A stretch of 35,727 nucleotides of DNA from a virus. This document shows positions 1-5,758 of the stretch, in pieces (within the stretch, counting starts at the first letter, position 1; each line of letters begins with the position of its first letter). Where the stretch lies: the IMG/VR virus record IMGVR_UViG_3300037507_002122, positions 1-35,727 of that record; one strand, 5' to 3'. The notes beneath the pieces were generated by a model. That model was given only the letters and a program-made list of their open reading frames with translations. It ran no database searches and was not told the origin of the DNA. Made by a program: the position numbers and the translations under genes.

Positions 1-11
1 GGGGGGGGGGG
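1..11. repeat. Run of eleven G inside the repressor gene
   Basis: Eleven consecutive G on the + strand (C on the coding strand) lie near the 3' end of the leftward repressor gene and encode its proline run. Homopolymers of this length are prone to slippage. A change of one base would alter only the last 12 or so residues, after the helix-turn-helix and the predicted oligomerisation region. The contig begins exactly at this run. Confidence 0.85.
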
Positions 12-127
12 TGAGTCGTCTATAAGCGCACGACCCAGGCGCAGCCATGTGGCTGCTTGGTCGGCGGTCATGGTGCGGTACAGCTGCAGCACGGCTTCTT
101 CATCTTCATTCAGCGGATGCACTGCGT
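1..127. repeat. Terminal direct repeat, left copy (circular-assembly overlap)
   Basis: Bases 1-127 are identical to 35601-35727. An exact overlap of 127 at both contig ends is what a de Bruijn assembler with a k-mer of 127 leaves when it closes a circle. The overlap lies inside the repressor gene, which reads through without a break once the ends are joined. I therefore treat it as evidence of a circular or circularly permuted molecule of 35,600 bp, not as a biological terminal repeat. Confidence 0.9.
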
Positions 128-332
128 GTTCTCCTGTCCCATAAATAATCCAGCGGGCAGTGGAGCGCAGTCCCTTGCAAAGTCCGGCCAGAGTATCGCC
201 GGCCGGTGCGTCTGTAACCCCAGTCTCTAGGTCGGACAGGGTGCCTTGTTTGATGCCGGCAAGTTTAGCAAGTTCGACCTGAGTCAATCCCAGTTCCTTG
301 CGCCGCCGACGAATCCGAGAGCCGATAGACAT
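1..332 (-). CDS. CI-like prophage repressor, N-terminal part (continues at 35561-35600 across the origin)
   Basis: This gene starts at the ATG at 332 and reads leftward through base 1 into 35600-35561, giving 123 residues. Residues 5-60 form an XRE-type helix-turn-helix (LTQVELAKLAGIKQGTLSDLE), the fold that binds phage operators. Residues 75-105 are a helical segment likely used for dimerisation. The C-terminus is a proline run encoded by the G11 tract, then a short tail. The protein is far shorter than lambda CI and has no S24/LexA-type peptidase domain, so RecA-stimulated self-cleavage is not expected. It faces a divergent cro gene across a 73-bp region with operators and lies upstream of the co-directional left operon, as cI does in lambda. 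It probably represses the promoters at 372-399 and 35473-35501. The Shine-Dalgarno is weak, consistent with a P_RM-type transcript. Confidence 0.85.
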   Translation of the reverse strand, partial: MSIGSRIRRRRKELGLTQVELAKLAGIKQGTLSDLETGVTDAPAGDTLAGLCKGLRSTARWIIYGTGEHAVHPLNEDEEAVLQLYRTMTADQAATWLRLGRALIDDSPPP

Positions 333-353
333 TCCCCGAGGGTGCAGCAAAGT

Positions 354-399
354 GCTATCGGTGGGGCCGTATTGACAAATATCGGCGTTGCGATATTCT
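354..399 (+). promoter_or_regulatory. P_R promoter with two operators (O_R)
   Basis: TTGACA (372-377) and TATTCT (394-399) are separated by 16 bp and form a good sigma-70 promoter pointing at cro. A palindrome with 7-bp arms, AATATCG-N6-CGATATT (378-397), fills the spacer and -10. A second related copy at 354-373 (GCTATCGG...CCGTATT) matches it at about 14 of 20 positions. The same motif recurs in the left promoter. The predicted start of transcription falls at or next to the cro ATG at 406, so the cro message would be leaderless. On the other strand TTGTCA (378-373) could be the -35 of a weak repressor promoter. Confidence 0.75.
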
Positions 400-405
400 G
401 TCGGT

Positions 406-618
406 ATGAAGCCACTTGAAGCCATTTCCTTCTTCGGGACACAGGCAAAGCTTGCGGAACGGTTGTGCATTGCTCAACCCACGGTAGCTGGTTGGGTAAA
501 GGCCGGCTGGATTCCGTGGCCACGCCAGTTCCAAATCCAGCATGCCAGCGAAGGCGCACTCAAGGCCGATGCGGAAGATCCGGCGCCGAAGTTCAAACGG
601 TCAACGGAGGCCGCATGA
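406..618 (+). CDS. Cro-like DNA-binding protein
   Basis: A 70-residue protein divergent from the repressor. Residues 8-35 form a helix-turn-helix (GTQAKLAERLCIAQPTVAGW) of the Cro/YdaS type found in small phage Cro proteins. The first rightward gene after the operators is cro in lambdoid phages, where it lowers repressor synthesis at the start of lytic growth. I chose ATG 406 rather than the in-frame TTG at 388, because the -10 element at 394-399 would lie inside the longer version. There is no Shine-Dalgarno, as expected if the mRNA begins at the ATG. The end overlaps the next gene by ATGA. Confidence 0.8.
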   Translation: MKPLEAISFFGTQAKLAERLCIAQPTVAGWVKAGWIPWPRQFQIQHASEGALKADAEDPAPKFKRSTEAA

Positions 619-803
619 ACCTCACCGGCAATCGCTGCCAATGCGCAGCCTGCGGACGTTACTTCTCCCGCACTAGCGTCTTTGACAAGCACCGCACGGG
701 TGACTTTGGCAAGGATCGGCGCTGCATGACGGACGACGAGATGCAGCACAAGGGGCTGCGCATCGTCGGCGGTCTGTGGCGCGGTAAGCCGAGGGCTGAA
801 TAG
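615..803 (+). CDS. Small zinc-finger-like phage protein
   Basis: A 62-residue protein with CxxxC-type pairs near the start (CQCAACGRYF), then FDKHRTG and a downstream RRC. Spaced Cys and His residues suggest one bound zinc ion. The pattern of an aromatic residue, then FxxHRxG, then RRC and an EM, is one I recognise from small early proteins of many temperate phages of Gram-negative bacteria. No function is established. It overlaps cro by ATGA and is therefore co-transcribed with it from P_R. Confidence 0.75.
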   Translation: MNLTGNRCQCAACGRYFSRTSVFDKHRTGDFGKDRRCMTDDEMQHKGLRIVGGLWRGKPRAE

Positions 804-1013
804 ATGCTCCCCGCCGACGTCTCGCGCTGCCAGGGCATTGACGCCGAGAAGTTGCCGTGCGACATCCGGCACAAGTGCGAGCGTTATCTGTCGCTTTTGG
901 ATGCCGTTGCCGCAGATCACTACACGCCGAGCGCGCGGTGTCTGTGCGAGCACGAGGCCGAAGGCACAGAGCCTTACCCGTTTTTCATTCCCGCCGAAGA
1001 GGGCGCGGAATGA
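804..1013 (+). CDS. Small cysteine-rich early protein
   Basis: A 69-residue protein that begins immediately after the TAG of the previous gene. It contains Cys at residues 9, 19, 25, 46 and 48 in a CQG...PCDIRHKC...CLC arrangement, suggesting a metal-binding site. The tail is acidic. I do not recognise a named family with certainty, though similar short Cys-rich proteins occur in early operons of related phages. It is the last gene before the tR1-like terminator. Confidence 0.65.
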   Translation: MLPADVSRCQGIDAEKLPCDIRHKCERYLSLLDAVAADHYTPSARCLCEHEAEGTEPYPFFIPAEEGAE

Positions 1014-1040
1014 CGCCAGTGTGTTGCTCGTCTCCCTCGT

Positions 1041-1056
1041 CCGCCATCCGTGGCGG
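1041..1056 (+). promoter_or_regulatory. Short GC hairpin just before the early terminator
   Basis: CCGCCA-TCCG-TGGCGG is a perfect 6-bp stem with a 4-base loop, five bases upstream of the terminator stem. In lambda the nutR boxB hairpin lies between cro and tR1, so the position fits an antitermination site. The loop is one base shorter than a lambda boxB loop and no N protein was recognised, so the role is only a suggestion. Confidence 0.35.
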
Positions 1057-1060
1057 TTGC

Positions 1061-1092
1061 GCCTCGCCCAGCAATGGGCGGGGCTCTTTTTT
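1061..1092 (+). terminator. tR1-like intrinsic terminator
   Basis: GCCTCGCCCA (1061-1070), a GCAA tetraloop (1071-1074) and TGGCGGGGC-type arm TGGGCGGGGC (1075-1084) form a 10-bp stem with one G-T wobble, followed by TCTTTTTT (1085-1092). This is a textbook Rho-independent terminator. It lies between the cro cluster and the CII-like gene, where lambda has tR1, so it should limit expression of the replication genes unless transcription is antiterminated or leaks through. Confidence 0.85.
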
Positions 1093-1107
1093 GGGTGGTG
1101 AGTAGTC

Positions 1108-1422
1108 ATGTCCGCATCCTACGTCGCAGCCAGCGATGCCGCCCGCAAGACAAAGTCCGCTCTCTTGCGCGGGCTTGCGTCAGTCGGGCAAGCGAACGTG
1201 GCGAACGCGCTCGGCGTGTCCGAAACGATGGTCTCCCGCTGGAAGTCGGACGGCGAGATAGACCGGATTGCGGCACTTCTTGATCTGCTGGAACTGAAGG
1301 CGACGCCGAAGGCACACAGGTGCTATCCGCCCGAATACGTGGATTGGCTGGTGCTCGGCAACAACATCGCGGGGCGGATGGTGCGCAGCGTCGAGGATGT
1401 GCCGGAGGAAGACATAGAGTGA
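1108..1422 (+). CDS. CII-like transcriptional activator
   Basis: A 104-residue protein whose first 65 residues resemble lambda CII: a KTKSALLRGLASVGQANVA stretch, then a helix-turn-helix ending in VSETMVSRWK, which aligns with the QISRWK region of CII. CII-type proteins act as tetramers that switch on repressor and integrase transcription at the lysis-lysogeny decision. The position downstream of cro and the terminator supports this. I found no clear TTGC-N6-TTGC CII site antisense to cro, so the target sequence may differ. The last residues are acidic. It overlaps the next gene by GTGA. Confidence 0.7.
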   Translation: MSASYVAASDAARKTKSALLRGLASVGQANVANALGVSETMVSRWKSDGEIDRIAALLDLLELKATPKAHRCYPPEYVDWLVLGNNIAGRMVRSVEDVPEEDIE

Positions 1423-1529
1423 CCCGCGACCAACAACTAGAAACCGCAATCCACGAGCTCACCGTGCTGCAGGCCGTCGCGAATCTGGCGCAGGCATGCA
1501 AGGGCGAACGGGATCTTTTCGCGGCATGA
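1419..1529 (+). CDS. Small protein, paralogue of the gene at 1732
   Basis: A 36-residue protein starting at a GTG that overlaps the upstream stop (GTGA). Its start, MTRDQQLETAIHELTVLQ, is nearly the same as that of the 59-residue gene two cistrons later (MTRDEQLETTLHELTKLQ), and the DNA is alike too. After that the two diverge and this copy ends early. It looks like a duplicate in which the C-terminal part was lost or replaced. Both ends use stop/start overlaps, which supports translation. Function unknown. Confidence 0.5.
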   Translation: MTRDQQLETAIHELTVLQAVANLAQACKGERDLFAA

Positions 1530-1735
1530 CCCGCGCCGACTATCTCGCCTGTCCGCATCTGTACTGCCGCCGCGGCAACGATCTGCCGCATGCCCGGCTA
1601 ACTCCGGATCTTGTGCGCGAGATCCGCCGCACCGCTAGCAGCCGGACTGCGCGGCAGTGGGCCGAATCGCTCGGCCTGCACGTTCGCACTATCGAGGGCG
1701 TGCGCTCGTTTCGGACGTGGAGGCATGTGCGATGA
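1526..1735 (+). CDS. Probable DNA-binding protein with HTH region
   Basis: A 69-residue, Arg-rich protein. Residues 26-66 (LTPDLVREIRR ... ARQWAESLGLHVRTIEGV ... W) follow the pattern of small helix-turn-helix modules in phage proteins and homing-endonuclease accessory domains, with LT at the start and a Trp near the end. A CPHLYC pair near the N-terminus is notable. It is tied to both neighbours by ATGA overlaps. It may regulate or aid replication, but nothing in the sequence decides this. Confidence 0.6.
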   Translation: MTRADYLACPHLYCRRGNDLPHARLTPDLVREIRRTASSRTARQWAESLGLHVRTIEGVRSFRTWRHVR

Positions 1736-1911
1736 CCCGCGACGAACAACTCGAAACGACGCTCCACGAACTGACGAAACTGCAGATCGTGTGCGGCGAG
1801 TACGGCGACCAGGAAACCGCCCGCATCGCTATGGAGGCAGCGCGGCAATTGCATAAGCAGCGGACACCGCAGGAAGTCATGAGGCAGGAATTAAAGCGGG
1901 GGATCGCGTGA
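1732..1911 (+). CDS. Small helical protein, paralogue of the gene at 1419
   Basis: A 59-residue, mostly helical and charged protein. The N-terminal 18 residues repeat those of the gene at 1419. The rest (QETARIAMEAARQLHKQ...) looks like an amphipathic helix. It overlaps the upstream gene by ATGA and the replication gene by GTGA. No family recognised. Confidence 0.6.
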   Translation: MTRDEQLETTLHELTKLQIVCGEYGDQETARIAMEAARQLHKQRTPQEVMRQELKRGIA

Positions 1912-2594
1912 ACTGGTTCAAGCTTTATATCGGCGACTATCAGCGCGACACAGCGCACCTGTCCATCGTTGAGCATGGCGCCTATCTGCTGATGCTCCAG
2001 CATTACTACGCGACCGAGCAGCCACTGCCGACTGGCAAGGCACTGCACCGCATGCTGCGCGCACAAGACAAGGCCGAGCGCGACGCTATCGACACGGTTG
2101 CAGCACGCTTCTGGACACAAACCGAAGCAGGACTCGTGAACCGCAGGGCCGACGAAGAAATCACGAAGGCAAACACACAGGCGGACACGAATCGTGCAAT
2201 CGCCGTGGAACGAGAAAAGCGACGAAGAGAAGCACGAAACGATGCACGAACGGACCACGAATCGTGCTCTGATCGTGACACGAAAGCCGAACCTAACCAG
2301 ACACCAGACACCAGAGAGAGAATAAACACCGTCTCAAGAGGAGACAGTGCGCGCCGGGGGGCGCGCCTAGACCCTGGGTGGGTTCCGTCCGAAATCGACG
2401 CGGCTTGGGCTAGGGCGAAACGTCCGGACCTGGACATCCCGGAGACCATCGAACGCTTCCGCGACTACTGGACCGCAAAAGCCGGCGCAGACGCAACAAA
2501 GCTTGATTGGTCAGCGACTTGGCGCAACTGGGTGCGCAACGAAAAGGCACCGCCGAGAGTGCCGCCGCGCCCGGATTCGGGGGCTTTCGTATGA
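1908..2594 (+). CDS. DUF1376 (YdaU-type) replication initiation protein
   Basis: A 228-residue protein that opens with MNWFKLYIGDYQRDTAHLS and EHGAYLLMLQHYY, the signature of DUF1376, found in phage and prophage proteins at the position of lambda O. The middle (about residues 85-150) is a charged, low-complexity linker. The C-terminus has the pattern W...AKAG...LDW..TWRNWVRNE, common to phage helicase-loader and initiator proteins. It precedes the helicase gene by one cistron, so it probably binds the phage origin and recruits helicase. An origin inside the A-rich linker region (about 2160-2350, with repeated GCACGAA/ACGAATCGTG motifs) is possible by analogy with lambda O. The start is GTG in a GTGA overlap. 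Confidence 0.75.
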   Translation: MNWFKLYIGDYQRDTAHLSIVEHGAYLLMLQHYYATEQPLPTGKALHRMLRAQDKAERDAIDTVAARFWTQTEAGLVNRRADEEITKANTQADTNRAIAVEREKRRREARNDARTDHESCSDRDTKAEPNQTPDTRERINTVSRGDSARRGARLDPGWVPSEIDAAWARAKRPDLDIPETIERFRDYWTAKAGADATKLDWSATWRNWVRNEKAPPRVPPRPDSGAFV

Positions 2595-2941
2595 CCCACT
2601 CCGCCGAGAAATTCGACCTGTGGACCATGGCGCAAGGGCACATCGTGACCATCGGCATGCACTCTGCCGAAGCCCTGCAAGCCCTCGACGTTGACCCTGC
2701 GGACATGTCGATTCCGCCTCTGCGGCGGGCCGTCGAGTACGTGCTGACGCATCCCGAGGACGACTTCGACGAGGTGCGCGCAGCCCTCGGAGATGCGGAC
2801 TTTGCCGAGGTTTGCCGCGCCATCATCGGGTCGGTCGGCTCGCTGAAAAACTCGAAGAACTGGGCGCGAATCCTGCGCCGATCTGCCGAAAAATTCCGCG
2901 CCGAATCCGCCGCGCGCCGACGCCTGGAGCGACGCGCATGA
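2591..2941 (+). CDS. Hypothetical protein between replication initiator and helicase
   Basis: A 116-residue helical protein. The first part is acidic and the C-terminal 35 residues are strongly basic (Arg-rich, RILRRSAEKFRAESAARRR). It is linked by ATGA to the initiator upstream and the helicase downstream, so it is likely a replication accessory protein, possibly a helicase-loading partner. No family is recognised. Confidence 0.65.
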   Translation: MTHSAEKFDLWTMAQGHIVTIGMHSAEALQALDVDPADMSIPPLRRAVEYVLTHPEDDFDEVRAALGDADFAEVCRAIIGSVGSLKNSKNWARILRRSAEKFRAESAARRRLERRA

Positions 2942-3855
2942 AGGTCCAAAAAGCCGCGTGGTTTACCAAGCCGCTCCTCGACCTGTACGCCCGCGGACTG
3001 TCGGCCGGCGCCTCGACCGGGTGGGATTGCATCGACCGTCTGTGGACCATCGCCCCCGCCCAGGTGACGGTCGTGACCGGCATCCCGGGCCACGGGAAAT
3101 CGTCCTGGGTCGATGCCGTCGCGGTCAACCTGCTGACCATGCGCCACGAAAAGCCGTGGCGGTTTCTCTTCTGCTCGCCCGAGTACGAACCAACCCAACT
3201 GCACCTTGCCGAGATGCTGGAGCGGCGCTTGGGCCATCGGTTCCGCGAAGGCGGCGGACGGCGCATGACGAAGGCGCAGATCGATCACGAGATGAACCAC
3301 GCCGAGGGCATCGGCGCCCGCGTCGAGTTTGCGGAGTTCGAGGACGACGACGACTTTATCGACCTGATAACCGTCGCCCGTGACTTCGCCATGCGGTGCG
3401 CCGACGGCAACACGCAGCCGGGCGTCATCTTCGATCCGTGGAACCGTCTGGAGCATCGCCGGCCGCAGCACATGAGCGAGACGGAATACATCTCCGAATG
3501 CCTCTCGATGGCGGTCACGCTCACCCGCAGAACCGGGGCGCATCTCTTCATCGTCGCGCATCCCGCGAAGCTTCAGGCCGACCGGCAAACCGGGGAGCGG
3601 CCCGTGCCGACGCCCTACGACATCGCCGGCTCTGCGCACTTCTTCAACAAGCCGGACAACTGCATCACCGTCTGGCGCGATACCAAAGCCGCGCAGGACG
3701 GTCGGCCGTCCGAAACCCGCGTCTACGTGCAGAAGGTCAAGTTCCGCCACCTGGGCCGCATCGGCATGGCTTCCCTGCGTTACGACTCCGTGACGGGGCG
3801 ATACGTCGATGCCGACATCCCGGGCTATCCGGTCGAGTACGGGGACGACGAATGA
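2938..3855 (+). CDS. DnaB/Twinkle-like replicative helicase (RecA-fold ATPase)
   Basis: A 305-residue protein with a RecA-type ATPase core: Walker A GIPGHGKSS (residues 48-56), Walker B VIFDPWN (163-169), a LFIVAHP motif (203-209) and a DIAGSAHFFNKPDN region (228-241) typical of DnaB-family hexameric helicases. It lacks the primase domain of T7 gp4 and the long N-terminal domain of DnaB, so it is a minimal helicase that would use the host primase. It sits with the initiator and its accessory gene in an overlapping operon. Start chosen at ATG 2938, which overlaps the upstream stop; an upstream in-frame ATG at 2812 would run far into the previous gene. Confidence 0.85.
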   Translation: MKVQKAAWFTKPLLDLYARGLSAGASTGWDCIDRLWTIAPAQVTVVTGIPGHGKSSWVDAVAVNLLTMRHEKPWRFLFCSPEYEPTQLHLAEMLERRLGHRFREGGGRRMTKAQIDHEMNHAEGIGARVEFAEFEDDDDFIDLITVARDFAMRCADGNTQPGVIFDPWNRLEHRRPQHMSETEYISECLSMAVTLTRRTGAHLFIVAHPAKLQADRQTGERPVPTPYDIAGSAHFFNKPDNCITVWRDTKAAQDGRPSETRVYVQKVKFRHLGRIGMASLRYDSVTGRYVDADIPGYPVEYGDDE

Positions 3856-4103
3856 GCGACGCCGTAGAAATCGAAATCATCTCCCCGACCGGATCGCGGA
3901 TGGCCCGCGTCCGCGTTGTGGCGGGCATGGTGACGTTTAAACCAACCGGGAGCATGGAGGGTAGCCTGCGCGTCCCTGCGCCGCTCCTAGGGCCTGGCGC
4001 GGCCCTTTACGTCGATGGCGCCGAATCGAATCCGGGATGCGTGTCCGTCGTCCCGGTTATTGCTGACGAACCGCCGAGGAAGGCGAGGAGGAAACAAGCA
4101 TGA
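3852..4103 (+). CDS. Hypothetical protein
   Basis: An 83-residue protein, beta-rich by appearance (VEIEIISPTGSRMARVRVV) with a short basic end (PRKARRKQA). It is coupled by ATGA overlaps to the helicase gene and the next gene. I do not recognise it. Confidence 0.6.
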   Translation: MSDAVEIEIISPTGSRMARVRVVAGMVTFKPTGSMEGSLRVPAPLLGPGAALYVDGAESNPGCVSVVPVIADEPPRKARRKQA

Positions 4104-4552
4104 CAACCGTTGCGATTACCCGGAAACACTCCCTCGCGCTGTGGCGCTGCCTGCCGAAGCTTGACTGGTGGCAGACGGGGCAACTCGTCACGCGGCACGA
4201 GGTCGAGGGTGTCTGTGAAGAGGCGACAACGCAGCAGGTCAAAAACTGGCTGCGGCACATGTGCAAGGGCGGCTTTGCCGAAGTCGCGTTTACGAAAGAA
4301 ACCCCATTCGGCCCGATGTACGTCTACCGGCGCACGGAGCAGAAGCACGAGTTCCGCGACGAAGCGCCCGAACCGGCCGCACCGCGCAAGCTCTCCAGTC
4401 CGAAGCAACGGCGGGTGCTGCTGGCGCTTTACAAACCGGGCGAGCGCATCAGCACTGGCCTGCCTCTCGTTGATTTGTGGGGGCCGCATACGGTGCCGTC
4501 CTGGCCCGTGCGCTCAACGATTGAATACGCGCCGGGATGGGTGAACGAATGA
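4100..4552 (+). CDS. Hypothetical protein, possible winged-helix
   Basis: A 150-residue protein. Residues 10-75 (HSLALWRCLPKLDWWQTGQLVTR ... QQVKNWLRHMCKGGFAEVAF ... MYVYRR) read like a winged-helix DNA-binding domain, with two helices and a wing. The C-terminal part (KQRRVLLALYKPGERIS) may be a second, shorter helical module. The location among replication genes would fit a DNA-binding role. No family is assigned. Confidence 0.6.
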   Translation: MTTVAITRKHSLALWRCLPKLDWWQTGQLVTRHEVEGVCEEATTQQVKNWLRHMCKGGFAEVAFTKETPFGPMYVYRRTEQKHEFRDEAPEPAAPRKLSSPKQRRVLLALYKPGERISTGLPLVDLWGPHTVPSWPVRSTIEYAPGWVNE

Positions 4553-4704
4553 ACAAGCGAGAGCCGTACACGTCCGACTACCTGCGCGAGATCGAGCGGG
4601 TTAAGCGGGAGCAGGACGAGGCTGTGCAACGCACGCTGCTCGAGATGGATTTGTCGCTTAAGCGGAAGCTGGAGCAGCTAAGGGAGAAGGAGCAGGGGAA
4701 ATGA
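4549..4704 (+). CDS. Small coiled-coil protein
   Basis: A 51-residue, highly charged protein (YLREIERVKREQDEAVQ ... LKRKLEQLREKEQGK) predicted as one long helix or coiled coil. It starts at an ATGA overlap and its final codons GAGAAGGAGCAGGGG supply the Shine-Dalgarno for the next gene. Function unknown. Confidence 0.6.
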   Translation: MNKREPYTSDYLREIERVKREQDEAVQRTLLEMDLSLKRKLEQLREKEQGK

Positions 4705-4871
4705 GCGCGCTATGGTGGTGGATAGCATTCCTCGTGTGGGCGGTCGCCTCATGGGGCACGCATCTGTACACGTGCTTCGTGCACGGGTCGTGGGGCTTTC
4801 TCATCGCTGGCGCGATCATGTTCCCAATCGCTTGGGTGCATGGCACCGGCGTCTGGTTTGGGTGGTGGTGA
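4701..4871 (+). CDS. Small two-helix membrane protein
   Basis: A 56-residue protein rich in Trp and hydrophobic residues with two membrane segments, about 3-20 (LWWWIAFLVWAVASWG) and 30-50 (WGFLIAGAIMFPIAWVHG). I recognise the FLIAGAIxFPIxxVHGxGVW pattern from small membrane proteins in early regions of other temperate phages. The role is unknown. It is made early, so it is unlikely to be the holin. Confidence 0.65.
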   Translation: MSALWWWIAFLVWAVASWGTHLYTCFVHGSWGFLIAGAIMFPIAWVHGTGVWFGWW

Positions 4872-4872
4872 C

Positions 4873-5139
4873 ATGAGCGATATCAAGGCGGGGGATGTGG
4901 TGATGGTGGTCAAGCCGACTCCGTGCTGTGGATCAAAAAACAAGATCGGTTTTGCGTTTCGCGTCGTGTCAGTTATTCGTCTGGCTGACGGGCAATGCTG
5001 GGGCTGCGGGAAACGCTTTAGCGCCACTATTGCAGACGTTGAGGGCGGCGGGTTCGGGCCGCAACTTTCCCGCCTTATCCGCATTGACCCGCCCGCACTG
5101 CCCGAGAGCGTCGAGACTGAACGCGAGGTGACGGTATGA
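4873..5139 (+). CDS. Zinc-ribbon-like early protein
   Basis: An 88-residue protein with a PTPCCG knuckle near residue 18 and a CWGCGK knuckle near residue 46, separated by a beta-rich stretch (VGFAFRVVSVI-like). Two CxxC-like knuckles suggest a zinc ribbon. Similar proteins with the opening MSDIKxGDxVxVV and a CCG motif occur in early regions of other phages. It starts just after the stop of the membrane protein. Function unknown. Confidence 0.65.
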   Translation: MSDIKAGDVVMVVKPTPCCGSKNKIGFAFRVVSVIRLADGQCWGCGKRFSATIADVEGGGFGPQLSRLIRIDPPALPESVETEREVTV

Positions 5140-5336
5140 GCGCAACCGAGTGGGGCTTCGTGTTCGGCCTCTGGACCGGGCTTGTAGTGGGCTGCGTGGC
5201 TGCGCTGCTGTGGGCAAGGTCGAGGGAGCGGATTGCCAGGCACAAGCGCAAGGTCGCTGCGGCTGCACGGGCTGCGAGGTCTTCGGCGCGGGTTGATGAC
5301 GCGCAGTTGAATCGGTGGCTGAAGGGGGAATTGTGA
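5136..5336 (+). CDS. Small membrane protein with basic tail
   Basis: A 66-residue protein with one membrane segment (about residues 6-27, WGFVFGLWTGLVVGCVAALLW), followed by an Arg/Lys/Ala-rich cytoplasmic helix. The positive-inside rule puts the C-terminus in the cytoplasm. It overlaps its neighbours by ATGA and TGATG. No family recognised. Confidence 0.6.
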   Translation: MSATEWGFVFGLWTGLVVGCVAALLWARSRERIARHKRKVAAAARAARSSARVDDAQLNRWLKGEL

Positions 5337-5758
5337 TGGGTGCCATGCAACGCAACAAAGGCGCAGCAGCGGAGCGGGAACTGTTCAACTTGCTGTCTGA
5401 GCATCTCGGCTTCGTGGTTCGCCGAAACGTGGATCAGGCGCGCAAGGGCGGGGCAGATGGCATTGAAATCCCCGGCTGGGCGATTGAGTGCAAGCGGCAC
5501 GAAACCGGGTTCAGGTCGGAATGGTGGGAGCAGGCGAAGGCGCAGGGCAATCATGACGGACGGATGCCGGCGCTGTGTTACCGGGCCTCTCGCCAGCCGT
5601 GGCGGGTTAGGGTGCTGCTGCAGGATGTTTCCGTATGCCTAAGCAGCATGGCCAGCATGACGAACTCCTATGGGGGCGCGTGGGTCGAGATGGACTTGCT
5701 CACGTTTGCCATGATCGTGCGGGAGTCGTTGCCGGTAGCGAAACGGGAGGCGGCTTGA
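5336..5758 (+). CDS. PDDEXK endonuclease, Holliday-junction-resolvase-like
   Basis: A 140-residue protein with the opening pattern RNKGAAAERELFNLL, then R-N-VDQARKGGADGIEIPGWAIECKR. The Glu in AERE, the Asp in GGADG and the ExK in IECKR are the catalytic set of the PDDEXK fold as used by Hjc-type resolvases and related phage nucleases. It would cut branched DNA during late replication or before packaging. The start at ATG 5336 shares one base with the upstream TGA; an upstream in-frame ATG at 5315 lies within the previous gene. Confidence 0.75.
   Translation: MGAMQRNKGAAAERELFNLLSEHLGFVVRRNVDQARKGGADGIEIPGWAIECKRHETGFRSEWWEQAKAQGNHDGRMPALCYRASRQPWRVRVLLQDVSVCLSSMASMTNSYGGAWVEMDLLTFAMIVRESLPVAKREAA

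Noticed and set aside
1-127. The terminal repeat as a biological direct terminal repeat of the T7 kind
   Set aside because: It lies within the repressor gene, has exactly 127 bases (a common k-mer), and the gene set is P22-like, which implies headful packaging.
1010-1105. 31-codon frame coupled by ATGA to the gene ending at 1013
   Set aside because: It runs through the nut-like hairpin and the terminator, and its product has no recognisable feature, so the DNA is better explained as regulatory.
474-1109. Long minus-strand frame antisense to cro and the early genes
   Set aside because: It mirrors rightward genes that have recognisable domains and overlap coupling, and its product is Arg/Ala-rich with no recognisable motif, as expected of a shadow frame in G+C-rich DNA.
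2410-3750. 446-codon minus-strand frame antisense to the replication genes
   Set aside because: It is opposite the initiator and the helicase, whose Walker motifs are clear on the + strand. Its length reflects high G+C content.
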